NCBI GenBank assembly: GCA_965248935.1 | Contig: OZ252214.1 | Span: 3,038,001-3,102,000, forward strand | DNA: 64,000 nucleotides | Direction: 5' to 3' | Origin: G032773895 sp965248935 | GTDB lineage: Bacteria > Pseudomonadota > Gammaproteobacteria > Pseudomonadales > Cellvibrionaceae | In this document: one piece after another, positions 1 to 8,649 of the stretch | Position numbering within the stretch: the stretch's first letter is position 1 | How the letters are laid out: every line of letters starts with the position of its first letter | Program-made: the position numbers and the translations under genes | Notes under the pieces: generated by a model | What the model was told of the DNA's origin: nothing | Seen by the model: only the letters and a program-made list of their open reading frames with translations | Databases searched by the model: none

Positions 1-17
1 ACCAAGGGAGGGCCATA

Positions 18-3000
18 ATGCCCGATATAAGTAAAGCGATGGCCAAGGTTATCCGAGTGAATAGCAAAGTGCGAGAAACCATTGGTAGCGCTTTTTTTAT
101 TTCCAAACACCACCTTATTACCGCAACACATGTAGTCAACGGATTACAAAAAGACGATGAACTGTGCATTATTCCCTACATAGGCCATGACCCAATCAAC
201 GTAGTGTGTATCAAACACCCCAACCGAGATATCGCCCTACTCACTTTGAGCAGCCAGGCTTTAGAAAATAATTTTTTGCCGCTGTGCCAAGAAGAAACAC
301 TCGATCATACGGGTGAGGTAACCGTCCACGGCTTTACCGAAGGCTCAGACAAAAATGATGCGCGTAAAAGAACATTATTAAAACCCACCGAAGACGGGTC
401 GCTGCGTTTTGACGGTGATATTCCCAGTGGTTTTAGTGGCGGCCCGGTTGTCGATAGCGAGGGGCATTGCATTGGTGTGTGCTATGTGAGGTTAGCTGCG
501 GCGGACTGCTGCTACGCCGTCCCGGTACAGGTAGTACAAACATGGCTGGCGGAACAAGGCATAAAACCCAATCAACCTGTGTTGGCAGAGTGGGAAAAAG
601 ACTATTTGACGAGTTTATGCCGTGAATTGAAGCACATGCCAAGTGATAACTTATTTCAAGAGCTGGCGGGAACTCAGCCTGCACACCTTAAATTGCGCAC
701 ACTCTATGCGCAATTACACGTGGACAACCCCAAAAAAGGCAGCGCCCAGGGTGTGCCCGGCGACAATAACGACAAAATAGAAAGCAGAAAAGAAACCATT
801 CCCGCATTAACCTTGCTGGCAACCTCCTCTCGTGTTGTACTCAGTGGTGCGCCCGGCTCGGGTAAGAGCACCTTAAGCCGCTATCTCACGCTCCGTTTAG
901 CGCAAAACCTCTTAGGGCACGTAGCCCCCTCAACCACGGCGGGCGAAGAGACTCTACCCGCTGTGCTCGATAACTACTTCCCTCTGCGTATTGATATTGC
1001 GGAATTTTATCAGCACCAGTTTGCGGATAAACTCGCGCAAAATTCAACATGCCGCTCCCTACTGCCAATCCCCATGAACCAAGCCCTTGCGGACTTTCTG
1101 CAAGACCGCTACGGCCTAAGCACAGAGTATGTATTAGAACACTTACCCGCGCAAAGCGTCCTGTGGGTTTTCGACGGACTGGATGAAATCAACGTCTCGC
1201 AGGAGGTGCGCCTGTGCCTATTAGAAACAATCGCAGATTGGGCCAGGATATTAGGAGACAGCCACCGTGTTTACTTAACCACACGCCCCTACGCCTTTAA
1301 AGAGAGCGAACGAACCTGCTTGCAAGGTTACCTGCAAAGCACTATTCAGCCCTTGGCTCACAACGCTGTTTTTCACTTCATTGACCGTTTTTGCCAAAGC
1401 TATGAGTTAAACGAAGAAAAAGCAAAACGCTACAGCGCAACACTGGTGGGCCTCCTTAAAACCCCAGAGAGAGCGTATTTACTCGAACTCTGCCAAAACC
1501 CTTTGCTACTCACGCTGAGTGTGATGATGTATTGCAAAGGCGGAGAGCAATCCTTACCAAAAGATCGGGCAGACCTTTATGAACGCTGTATTGATACCCT
1601 CCTGCGCCGCTGGGAAAATAAGCAACAACATGGGGATAACGAAGGACAGGTCACTATTACCACCGCGAGTGATGCAAGGCCAATACTTAAAAAACCAAAA
1701 AACACGGTATTAACCGCACTGTATCGCTTAGGTTTTTATGCCCACAACCAACTCATGGCCGGTGCACAGGCTAAGCGCAATGATGGAGACTTTGATAAAA
1801 AACTGATTCAGCAGTACTTTTGTAGAGAATTTTTACCCGATATTAACGAAGAACAGATATTAGGCTTTCTTAATAAAAAAACAGGTATCGTTATCGATTT
1901 GGACGGCGGCCAATACCGTTTCTTACATCGAACCTTTCGTGAATACCTATGTGCCTGTTATCTCTTAACTCTAGCCCCCAGCGATTATGTGAGCGCGATT
2001 CAACAGCAACCGGACTGGTGGGGGGAGGTTCTTTCCCTAGCCGCCCGTTTGAGCGACCGAGATGAAAGCACAAATCAAGACCAAATAACATCGGTGCTCA
2101 TGGCCTGTAATGCCCTAACGCAAAAAGAAGCTCGCACACACCAAGCCGAAGAGGCGTTACGTCCACTGCTATTTGCCACCGCAAACGCCGAAGTCGAACG
2201 CCTTTACATTCCACAAGAAACACGGTTTTTACAGGGAGTGTGGCGCCAACGTTTAATTGACAGCCTGCTCGCGACCCTTCAAACAGAGGGCGTTAGCCCA
2301 GAAGATAAAGCCGAGGCCGCACGGTATTTGGGCGAACTAGGCGACCCCCGCCCCGGTGTAGGCCGGTGCAAACGCCACGCCCTGCCCGATATTCAATGGG
2401 TGGAGGTTCCCCCAGGAACGCTCACGCTCGAAAGGGGTCACAACCCATACTGTATCAAGCACCCCTTTAAACTGGCGAAATACCCCATTACTAATGCTCA
2501 GTTTCATGCCTTTGTCGAAGACAAAGAAGACGGTTATACCCAGTCAAAATGGTGGCAAGGTTTTGAGCAAGAAAAGCTGTTAACCCCCCCCCCTGCTCCA
2601 CGCTGGCCAAACCCCAACCACCCGCGAGTGGATGTTACCTGGTATGAGGCGATGGCTTTTTGTCGCTGGTTAAATGGGAAGCTCCACGAGACCGGCATAC
2701 TCGAACAAGGCTGGACACTGCGCCTACCCCTTGAATGGGAATGGCAATGGGCGGCGTGCAGTGCCCAGCCAGACTGGCAATATCCCTGGGGCTCCACCTA
2801 TGAAGCAGGCCACGCCAACATCGATGAAACCTTCAATGGGCTGGGAGCGCATTACCTTCAACAAACAAGCGCTGTGGGTCTTTATGAACAAGGTAAAACC
2901 CATTTAGATTCTGGACAGGTAGAAGCCTATGACCTTGCTGGCAATGTGTGGGAATGGTGTTACAACACCTATGACAACCCCAACAAAGGCATTGAAATTT

Positions 3001-3152
3001 TAAGCGATGATTTTAGAAGCATTCGCGGCGGCGCGTGGGGCTATCTTGCAGAGAACGCTCGGGCCGCCTATCGCGACGGCGCTATACCAGTCAACCGCGA
3101 CAGCGTTCTGGGGTTTCGAGTTGTATTGTTTCCCCCATCTTCTGGTCACTGA
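18..3152 (+). CDS. Trypsin-like protease / NACHT ATPase / FGE-sulfatase fusion, DGR target protein
   Basis: The 1044-aa protein has three modules. Residues about 15-180 form a trypsin-like serine protease with a plausible triad H38 (TATHVV), D71 (NRDIALL) and S140 (GFSGGPVV). Residues about 265-560 form a NACHT/STAND ATPase with Walker A GAPGSGKST (277-285) and Walker B VFDGLDE (384-390). Residues about 785-1041 form a formylglycine-generating-enzyme (FGE-sulfatase, C-type-lectin-like) domain with WEWQWAA and LAGNVWEW motifs. No signal peptide is seen, so it should be cytoplasmic. A strong Shine-Dalgarno (AAGGGAGG) precedes the ATG. Residues about 1001-1041 are encoded by the variable repeat of the adjacent diversity-generating retroelement, so the FGE domain is the hypervariable ligand-binding end. 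NACHT proteins with protease effectors and diversified C-termini are known in bacterial conflict systems; the ligand here is unknown. Inferred model: the FGE domain senses, NACHT oligomerises, and the protease acts. Confidence 0.9.
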   Translation: MPDISKAMAKVIRVNSKVRETIGSAFFISKHHLITATHVVNGLQKDDELCIIPYIGHDPINVVCIKHPNRDIALLTLSSQALENNFLPLCQEETLDHTGEVTVHGFTEGSDKNDARKRTLLKPTEDGSLRFDGDIPSGFSGGPVVDSEGHCIGVCYVRLAAADCCYAVPVQVVQTWLAEQGIKPNQPVLAEWEKDYLTSLCRELKHMPSDNLFQELAGTQPAHLKLRTLYAQLHVDNPKKGSAQGVPGDNNDKIESRKETIPALTLLATSSRVVLSGAPGSGKSTLSRYLTLRLAQNLLGHVAPSTTAGEETLPAVLDNYFPLRIDIAEFYQHQFADKLAQNSTCRSLLPIPMNQALADFLQDRYGLSTEYVLEHLPAQSVLWVFDGLDEINVSQEVRLCLLETIADWARILGDSHRVYLTTRPYAFKESERTCLQGYLQSTIQPLAHNAVFHFIDRFCQSYELNEEKAKRYSATLVGLLKTPERAYLLELCQNPLLLTLSVMMYCKGGEQSLPKDRADLYERCIDTLLRRWENKQQHGDNEGQVTITTASDARPILKKPKNTVLTALYRLGFYAHNQLMAGAQAKRNDGDFDKKLIQQYFCREFLPDINEEQILGFLNKKTGIVIDLDGGQYRFLHRTFREYLCACYLLTLAPSDYVSAIQQQPDWWGEVLSLAARLSDRDESTNQDQITSVLMACNALTQKEARTHQAEEALRPLLFATANAEVERLYIPQETRFLQGVWRQRLIDSLLATLQTEGVSPEDKAEAARYLGELGDPRPGVGRCKRHALPDIQWVEVPPGTLTLERGHNPYCIKHPFKLAKYPITNAQFHAFVEDKEDGYTQSKWWQGFEQEKLLTPPPAPRWPNPNHPRVDVTWYEAMAFCRWLNGKLHETGILEQGWTLRLPLEWEWQWAACSAQPDWQYPWGSTYEAGHANIDETFNGLGAHYLQQTSAVGLYEQGKTHLDSGQVEAYDLAGNVWEWCYNTYDNPNKGIEILSDDFRSIRGGAWGYLAENARAAYRDGAIPVNRDSVLGFRVVLFPPSSGH
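3020..3139 (+). repeat. DGR variable repeat (VR)
   Basis: This 120-bp 3' segment of the protease-NACHT-FGE gene aligns without gaps to 3296-3415 (offset 276). Inside 3024-3134 I count 14 substitutions, all at positions that are adenine in the template (A to G or T). A fifteenth (A to C) lies at 3135. Nothing else differs, including long stretches such as GCAGAGAACGCTCGG. The changed codons are mostly AAC/AAT in the template, the usual DGR design. Changed residues include W-NNQ to W-GYL, R-NNT to R-DGA, D to V and NNN to DSV. Confidence 0.93.
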
Positions 3153-3159
3153 CCCCCGA

Positions 3160-3189
3160 TAACAGCGCGCAGCGCTGTTAATTTTTTTT
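3160..3189 (+). terminator. Hairpin plus T-run just downstream of VR
   Basis: A perfect 9-bp inverted repeat TAACAGCGC / GCGCTGTTA with a 3-nt loop (3160-3180) is followed by eight T residues. It sits about 20 bp after the VR end and just past the stop codon. It fits a rho-independent terminator. Its position also matches the GC-rich hairpin/cruciform found after VR in several DGRs, where it aids homing. The two roles may coexist. Confidence 0.7.
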
Positions 3190-3295
3190 GTGGCGCACAT
3201 ATCAACACACAATATAGAGTCAAAAAAGGGGCTGTTTTACCTCAGGGGTTTAGCTTAAACTAACCTGGCCAATTTCGATGGGTGGGGTACCTCGG

Positions 3296-3415
3296 AAAAC
3301 GCGGCGGCGCGTGGAACAATCAAGCAGAGAACGCTCGGGCCGCCTATCGCAACAACACTATACCAGACAACCGCAACAACAATCTGGGGTTTCGAGTTGT
3401 ATTGTTTCCCACATC
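3296..3415 (+). ncRNA. DGR template repeat (TR) within a non-coding template RNA
   Basis: This is the adenine-rich copy of the VR, rich in AAC/AAT codon-like triplets exactly where VR is mutated. It lies between the target gene and avd. The short ORFs that cross it are translations of the template and should not be called as proteins. The TR RNA probably extends to the hairpin at about 3518-3545 and the terminator at 3558-3589. It would serve as substrate for adenine-mutagenic reverse transcription. Confidence 0.9.
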
Positions 3416-3557
3416 ACAAGGGGTTTGCATAAGGCTTTTTTACTGCCTTTTACTCCGCAGTTCGACCAAGGTTTCACTGCGACAGGGCAAAACCCGTTAG
3501 ATGGCGCGAGGCTGTCCCGTCCGCTCGTTAAACCCGCGAGCGGGCATAGATAAAAAC

Positions 3558-3593
3558 GGGGTGGGCCTGAGTATAGCTCCGCCCACCCCTCTT
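3558..3593. terminator. Bidirectional terminator between TR RNA and avd
   Basis: Inverted repeat GGGGTGGGC (3558-3566) / GCCCACCCC (3581-3589), flanked by A-rich sequence on the left and CTTTT on the right. It lies between the TR transcript (+) and the end of avd (-), so it could end both. Confidence 0.65.
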
Positions 3594-3606
3594 TTATGAA
3601 CGTCTT

Positions 3607-3957
3607 TCACGCCGAGTTCTTCATTGATTTTATCCAGGCCCCCAACATGCTTCCAATACCGGCCAACATCTCACTAACATATTCATATTGGGAGAGGCTT
3701 AACCACTGCCAATCTGTGATTAACCGAACATACTGCCTTAATCGATTTAAGGCCGCATCGGCACCCCTTAAATACGCATGTCGAGTTTTTCCATTAAAAA
3801 CCACTGCCGAAGCGATGCTATCATGCATATCCAAAGCGGCGTCCATGGTGCGCTGGGTTAACGTCGTCCGATACACGCGGGGAAAGCGCTCTGTTTTTGG
3901 CAACCACCACTGTAAAAGCTGATACACCGCAGTTTGTATCCGTAAATCTTCCGTCAT
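3607..3957 (-). CDS. avd: DGR accessory variability determinant (Avd-like four-helix bundle)
   Basis: A 116-aa, helical, basic protein with the pattern of DGR Avd proteins: an N-terminal helix with LLQWWLPKTERFPR, a middle MHDSIASAV helix, then RLITDWQWLSLSQYEYVS and a C-terminal MLGAWIK. Avd forms a barrel-like pentamer that binds reverse transcriptase and template RNA. I chose ATG 3957 because GGAGG lies 6 nt upstream; a longer in-frame extension to 4104 overlaps the reverse transcriptase and lacks support. It is transcribed divergently from the reverse transcriptase, 12 bp apart, and towards the TR. In many DGRs avd is co-directional with the reverse transcriptase. The gene looks intact although the reverse transcriptase is not. 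Confidence 0.8.
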   Translation of the reverse strand: MTEDLRIQTAVYQLLQWWLPKTERFPRVYRTTLTQRTMDAALDMHDSIASAVVFNGKTRHAYLRGADAALNRLRQYVRLITDWQWLSLSQYEYVSEMLAGIGSMLGAWIKSMKNSA

Positions 3958-3969
3958 TATACGCCTCCG

Positions 3970-4694
3970 ATGCCTAATGTGATAAGTCCAGCCTTTAAAC
4001 AGATGACAAGCTTTGCCAACCTCAAGCGTGCGGCGGAAACAGCCGCAAGAGGCAAGAGAATGCGCCAAAGTACGGCGGCTTTCGAAGCAAATTTTGCTGA
4101 TCAACTAATCGAGTTACGCGACCAGCTCCGGAATAGACAATACCGGCCAGGGACATACCAGCATTTTATTCTTCATGAGCCCAAAAGACGGATCATTAGC
4201 GCCGCGCCTTTTCGTGACCGTGTTGTCCATCATGCCTACTGCCAAATAATAGAACCGCGTTTTGAATGCGTTTTTATCCCAAACAGCTACGCTAACCGCC
4301 TTGGAAAGGGAACGCACAAGGCCATTCATTGCCTCCAACGTTTAGCGCGAAAGTATCGCTATGTTTTAAGGTTGGATATTAAAAAACATTTTGAATCTAT
4401 TGACCATGGCATTCTCCTAAAAGCACTTAAAAGCCATACCCCCGAAACAGATATTATTGAACTCAGCCAAAGAATTATTGAGTGTAGCTCCGAGACTGTT
4501 GCCCAGCAGTACTTTTTTCCTGGCGATGATTTATTGGCCGCTTGCCTATCGGTAATCTCAGTTCGCAGTTTTGGTCGAACTGTTATATGCACCCACTGGA
4601 TCTTTTTATTCAACGAGAATTGTCCTGCCGTGCCTACTTGCGCTATGTGGACGACTTTGCACTTTTCCACGACGATAAAAGCCAAATTATTGGG
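3970..4694 (+). pseudogene. DGR reverse transcriptase, frameshifted and truncated
   Basis: The first frame (3970 to about 4532) gives a typical DGR reverse transcriptase N-terminus: EPKRRIISAAPFRDRVVHHA, PNSYANRLGKGTHKA and YVLRLDIKKHFESIDH (catalytic motif A). After PGDD the frame is lost. The sequence resumes in another frame at about 4533 with LPIGNLSSQFWSN (the DGR-type IGxxxSQ motif) and YVDD (catalytic motif C). Comparison with the family suggests a deletion of about ten bases at the junction. Reading then ends after about 15 residues at roughly 4690-4700, where the DNA becomes the 3' part of an opposing gene. The thumb domain is therefore missing and the enzyme cannot work. ATG 3970 lacks a clear ribosome binding site. 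Confidence 0.87.
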
Positions 4695-5129
4695 CTGGTC
4701 TTTTATGAGGCATTCCAGGTTCTTGTATTGCGCATTGTCTATTTTGCCATAACGCCCATTCGGGTCGTCCTTACCTTGGTCTAACCAGAGGGATAAATTG
4801 ACGAAATCCGCATTCAATTCCGATTTTGTTCTACGACAATACGCGTAACGCTTAAAGAAGTAGTCCCGTAACTGGGTGATTGGCAGGTTGCAAATCGCTT
4901 TTAGCTGTTCTTTGGTGGGGCGCGCATTGTTACTCAAACTGTCGAACAGGCTTTGCTGTGCAGGGTTGAGTGACGTTTGCGTATTGTTTGGGATGGGTTC
5001 TTGTTTGCGGGTAGGTTCTAAGGCGTTATAGATATGTATTTCGGTTTTTCGAGCATCTGTAATAGTCTGGCTTTCGATAATAGTCTGGCTTTCGATCTGT
5101 GTATTCTCGTTTTTAATGTCCTCCGTCAT
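4359..5129 (-). CDS. 3'-truncated hypothetical protein, chimeric with antisense RT
   Basis: Only about residues 1-145 (roughly 4695-5129) look native. They comprise a low-complexity start repeating IESQTI, a proline/glutamine linker, then a charged helical region. The remaining C-terminus is antisense to the reverse transcriptase remnant and is an artefact of a deletion that joined the two genes tail to tail. ATG 5129 has AGGAAG upstream and overlaps the stop of the preceding gene (TAATG), so the two form an operon. I do not recognise the family. Position beside a NACHT target gene suggests an accessory of the conflict cassette, but that is inference from location. Confidence 0.55.
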   Translation of the reverse strand: MTEDIKNENTQIESQTIIESQTITDARKTEIHIYNALEPTRKQEPIPNNTQTSLNPAQQSLFDSLSNNARPTKEQLKAICNLPITQLRDYFFKRYAYCRRTKSELNADFVNLSLWLDQGKDDPNGRYGKIDNAQYKNLECLIKDQPNNLAFIVVEKCKVVHIAQVGTAGQFSLNKKIQWVHITVRPKLRTEITDRQAANKSSPGKKYCWATVSELHSIILWLSSIISVSGVWLLSAFRRMPWSIDSKCFLISNLKT

Positions 5130-5470
5130 TAAAACAAACTTCCTATAGCATTCAGAGCATCGCCAAAACTATTAGCCAACCCGGTGACGCCTTCGGAAAG
5201 TGCTTGCGCGGACTTAATTTGACGAGTGAGCTTGGCTACATCCGGATGTTTACTTTTTACTTGCTCAATGGCTTTATTAATTTGGCTGGTCGCCCCTTCG
5301 GCGTCATCTGAGTCTAGTTCCTGAGATTGAATGGCGTTTTGTATTTCCTCCTTTAACCTATTCAGCTGTGTGATAAATTCGTCGCCGTTTTTTGCTGAAG
5401 AAAAGTGGTTTTCTATTATCGTTTGCGTGCCTATTAAAAATAGTATAAAAGGAGATGCTCTGCGCGGCAA
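5129..5470 (-). CDS. Hypothetical helical/coiled-coil protein, possibly 5'-truncated
   Basis: About 113 aa, strongly helical and charged (LNRLKEEIQNAIQSQELDSD, then INKAIEQVKSKHPDVAKLTR), ending in an alanine/glycine-rich segment. The only available start is TTG at 5470 with no good ribosome binding site, and there is no ATG or GTG further in. The original N-terminus may be lost. The motif QTIIENHFSS echoes the QTIIESQTI repeats of the next gene, suggesting related N-termini in the pair. Function unknown. Confidence 0.5.
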   Translation of the reverse strand: MPRRASPFILFLIGTQTIIENHFSSAKNGDEFITQLNRLKEEIQNAIQSQELDSDDAEGATSQINKAIEQVKSKHPDVAKLTRQIKSAQALSEGVTGLANSFGDALNAIGSLF

Positions 5471-5957
5471 AGACTAGCAACCTAGACCGGCACACCTCAA
5501 TATGGCACGACATTCTTCTTTGTCTGTTTGGCGGAGTAAGGGTATATTCGTATTAACTTGTCGCGGTTTATGATATGTATTTTCGTTGACTAGCGGTGAG
5601 GCTTCGGCCACCCGCTTAGCGCCAAAAGGGGACGTCAATCGAGTTTCACAACGCTGATTTCAAGCGTCCAAAGTAGACATTGAAATCAAGTACTCTAACT
5701 TTTTAAGTTTACACTAAACACCTAGTTGTAATTTATATCGATAGAGAGCGACACTTTAATAGATTCGACGAAATCTTTTATCAAAACAAGCCTTCATGTC
5801 TCAAATTTCGTTAGCTGGATTATGCTAATGATTATTTTTTAAGTTTGGCGTCTTCTACAATATCAATTAAAAATAAATTAAATATACTGCTTCTCGCAGT
5901 AATAATAGCTATTGATTTAAAAATTAAATATACTGGTTACCCGAGAGGAAAGTAGTA
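5471..5957. other. AT-rich intergenic region
   Basis: No supportable gene in about 490 bp. AT content rises sharply after 5690, just before the secreted protein at 5958, and probably holds its promoter. No clear repeat or RNA gene is seen. Confidence 0.5.
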
Positions 5958-6530
5958 ATGAATAACAATTTAAAACTGTCACTTGTATTAATGTTGTCGT
6001 TAGTTATATCACCGAACCTGTTCGCAAAAGGGAATGTTTTATCCGATGAAGAAATAAAACGAATTGAGGATGGTGCTGAAGTAATAGAAACTGAACCTGC
6101 AGCTTATTCTTTAGTTGATCAAACGCATGTTGGTTTTAAAAAGCAAGTCTATTGCGGTCTCAATAGTCCTGCGGAGGTTCAGGGGTATCGAGTGCAGTGT
6201 AAGAGCGCTTCGTATATCGATTTTTCCATTTCTGATTGTTGTATCCCAGGTGACCACTGGCAATTAAAAGGTAAAAACTGGGATTCTGCGCCAAATACAG
6301 CAGTTACTACTTCACCAGGGCCTGTCATAAGATTTGGTACGCCAGCAAGGGTTTATAACTATGGAGGAACTCCACAGAACCCTAAAAATATGGACACCTA
6401 TTTGCAGTGTTCAATGTTACATGGTGTAGATGTTTTTGGAGCGGGAGCTTATATCAATATTGTTAGCGATGCGACAAACTGTACTGTCACGCCAAGCGTA
6501 AAACGTTCAAGAATTGACAGAACTCCCTAA
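5958..6530 (+). CDS. Secreted cysteine-containing hypothetical protein
   Basis: A 190-aa protein with a clear signal peptide: a lysine near the start, hydrophobic LSLVLMLSLVISPNLF, and a likely cut after LFA. The mature part carries several cysteines (YCGL, VQCK, DCCIPG, LQCSM, TNCTV), suggesting disulfides outside the cytoplasm. A good ribosome binding site (GAGGAAAG) precedes the ATG. I do not recognise the family. The gene stands alone between AT-rich stretches. Confidence 0.7.
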   Translation: MNNNLKLSLVLMLSLVISPNLFAKGNVLSDEEIKRIEDGAEVIETEPAAYSLVDQTHVGFKKQVYCGLNSPAEVQGYRVQCKSASYIDFSISDCCIPGDHWQLKGKNWDSAPNTAVTTSPGPVIRFGTPARVYNYGGTPQNPKNMDTYLQCSMLHGVDVFGAGAYINIVSDATNCTVTPSVKRSRIDRTP

Positions 6531-6830
6531 ATAATTATTTACGGCAAAGAAAATGGGAAAGTCGTAGCTGCACCAATCTCGGTTTGATCTAACACATTTT
6601 CTTAAAAAGTAGAGAGTTACCCGTTTTAGTGAAGAGATCGAATCTTTAATTCAAAACAAAGGTAACCCTCTATGCCACATGCTAAATTGCAGAAACACCG
6701 CAAACTAGTCAGGAACATACAGTTCAAATTCCCTTCCCACACTGCAACAAGAGTTCGCCATGGACAGCTACTAACATTGCCGCCCAGCCCGGCCCGGCCT
6801 ACTTAATTATTCGTTAGAGACAACTCAATA
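6531..6830. other. Intergenic region with a possible 44-aa ORF
   Basis: A small reading frame (6672-6806, +) starts MPHAKLQKHRKLVRN and ends in a proline-rich tail. It may be the stub of a transposase or a chance ORF; I cannot assign it. Nothing else is recognised. Confidence 0.25.
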
Positions 6831-8452
6831 TCAGTCATTAGGCTCGCCTTCAAATGGCATGAACCATGAAATTAGAAGTATTGGTAACGTAGCCAATATA
6901 ACCCAGACAAAAAAGTTTGTGTAACCTACGGCATCACTTATCATTCCACTTATCGAAGAAGGAATAAACATTCCCGCAGACATCAATGATGTAGCAAAAA
7001 CATAGTGTGCCATCTTATAGGTTCCCGAGGCGATTTGCTGCATTATGAATAATGTTATACCTACAAACCCAAACCCATAAGTGAAATATTCTATAGCCAA
7101 CAAGGTTGTAATCAGTGCAACACTTTCTGGCTGCAGTATTGATAAGATTAGAAACACACACAGTGGAAAGTTATAAGATATACATAGTGGAAACAGAGCC
7201 TTTTTCAAGCCAATACGCGCGATAAAATATCCGCCCAAAATTGACCCAATCATAAATGCTACTATAGGAAAGACACCATATATCACCCCCACCTCCATAA
7301 CTGACAAGTTTAAGCCACCGTCCGAAATATCAGCGAGCATAAAAAGCGGCACAATTTTAATGGCTTGCCCTTCGGCAAAACGACAAAAGAATAAGAAAGC
7401 AAAAAACCAAATAACATTATTTTTCTGAAAGAATGAAACTATAATATTTTTAACTGCTAGACATAAATTTCCTGCACTTGTGATCAAAATCACATCGCCT
7501 CCCTGCGGGAGATTTCGGAGATGATACAGCCCAAATAATACCAATATAACTCCATAGCTAAGCATTACAATCATGCAAGCTTCAGTAATTTCTAAGGATT
7601 CTCCAAAATAAATCAAGGCAATCCCAAAAATCGCTTGAGAAAGCATCTTGCCAAAAGTAGTGAATGGGCCTATCCAGCCGATATACTGTGCTTGCTTAGT
7701 GTAATTAAGTGCATTGATGAATATTCCGTCCGCTACCGTATCGTGAACGGCGAAGTTAAAAGCAATAACTCCAAGAATGATGAACGAATATTTGAGGTCA
7801 GCATCCATAGGTAATACAAGTGCTAACAAACTGATACAAATACCGCCGAAAATCTGAGTAAAAACAACAAACACCGTCTTTTCTCGGAACATTTCCAGGA
7901 ATGGTACCCACAAGAATTTTAGTACCCAAGGAATTCCAAGTATACTAGGGCCTGCTGACACTAATTCAATTGTCACTGCCTGAGCTATTTTTTATCCAGC
8001 TCGGCTTTGGCTTCCTGCGTCGCTCTACCAACTACATCCTTGTAGTCGAAGGCAGAAGGAGCGAAGTTTAGCCAGCCTAAATGAGCGACTGATAACGTAG
8101 CTGGGTGAAAAATAGCTCTGGCCCGAAGGGTTGTGTCTGAAAAAACGCCACTTGTCGTCGCCTATATGGATATAGGTGAGGAGTGTGAGCAGGAGCGGAA
8201 GCTTTACTCATCGTTTATTTAGAGTGACTAAACTTCTCTCTTCGTGCCTAAATTGGCGATTTTTCAGTCACAACAGTGATAATTGAATTAGTGTCAGCAG
8301 GCCCTAGAGTAAAATGCTAGCTGAGCATCGGAAAACCCTAGCATTTGGTACATACTAATCGATATGATAGTCACTATCGATAGGGCTAGACCTCCTGCAG
8401 AATATAGTGTAATTACCCATGAAAAAGGCTTAATCGATTTATCTTCTGACAC
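6831..8452 (-). pseudogene. MFS transporter (PAT/AmpG-like) interrupted by a 357-bp element
   Basis: The 3' part (6831 to about 7947) encodes most of a multi-helix major-facilitator protein. Its 5' part lies on the far side of an inserted element, at 8305-8452. Removing 7948-8304 plus one copy of TA restores a continuous frame across LAFYS-SILGIPWVLKFLW. The restored gene is about 420 aa, starts at GTG 8452 (MSEDKSIKPFSWVI) and regains its first membrane segment. The segment IPWVLKFLWVPFLE resembles the second helix region of PAT-family (AmpG-type) carriers. As it stands, the frame opens inside the element at GTG 7976 and lacks the N-terminus, so transport is probably lost. Substrate unknown. 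Confidence 0.85.
7948..8304. mobile_element. 357-bp non-autonomous inverted-repeat element (MITE-like) with TA duplication
   Basis: The terminal inverted repeats begin GGGCCTGCTGACACTAA and extend about 30 bp (through TTCAATTG) with one mismatch. The element is flanked by TA on both sides (7946-7947 and 8305-8306). It encodes no transposase. A second, internal inverted repeat (GAGCTATTTTTT... near 7983 and its complement near 8103-8118) adds secondary structure. The TA target duplication suggests mobilisation by an IS630/mariner-type enzyme, which is inference. It sits inside the MFS gene. Confidence 0.8.
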
Positions 8453-8649
8453 TCAAAATATTTCCGCTATTTTACATTCGAATTTTTCGAGTTGCTAACC
8501 GCTTTAAATCATATACCAAATTCTCTTATCAGATCGCATCTGTCAGGATAAGTATAATTAACCGATGCCTAGCGAAATATTAATTTGAGCCACTCACTCA
8601 TCTAGGTCGCTCATTTGCTAAACAGATTGGATTCCATTAGCATCCCACG

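Noticed and set aside
3278..3553. Short ORFs across the template repeat (91 and 72 aa)
   Set aside because: They translate the DGR template and its flank. The resemblance to the target protein comes from TR-VR homology, not from a separate gene.
4359..4694. C-terminal half of the 256-aa minus-strand ORF
   Set aside because: It is antisense to reverse transcriptase codons and arises only from the deletion junction.
7980..8270. A gene inside the 357-bp element
   Set aside because: No frame longer than about 40 codons with a start context; it is non-coding and palindromic.
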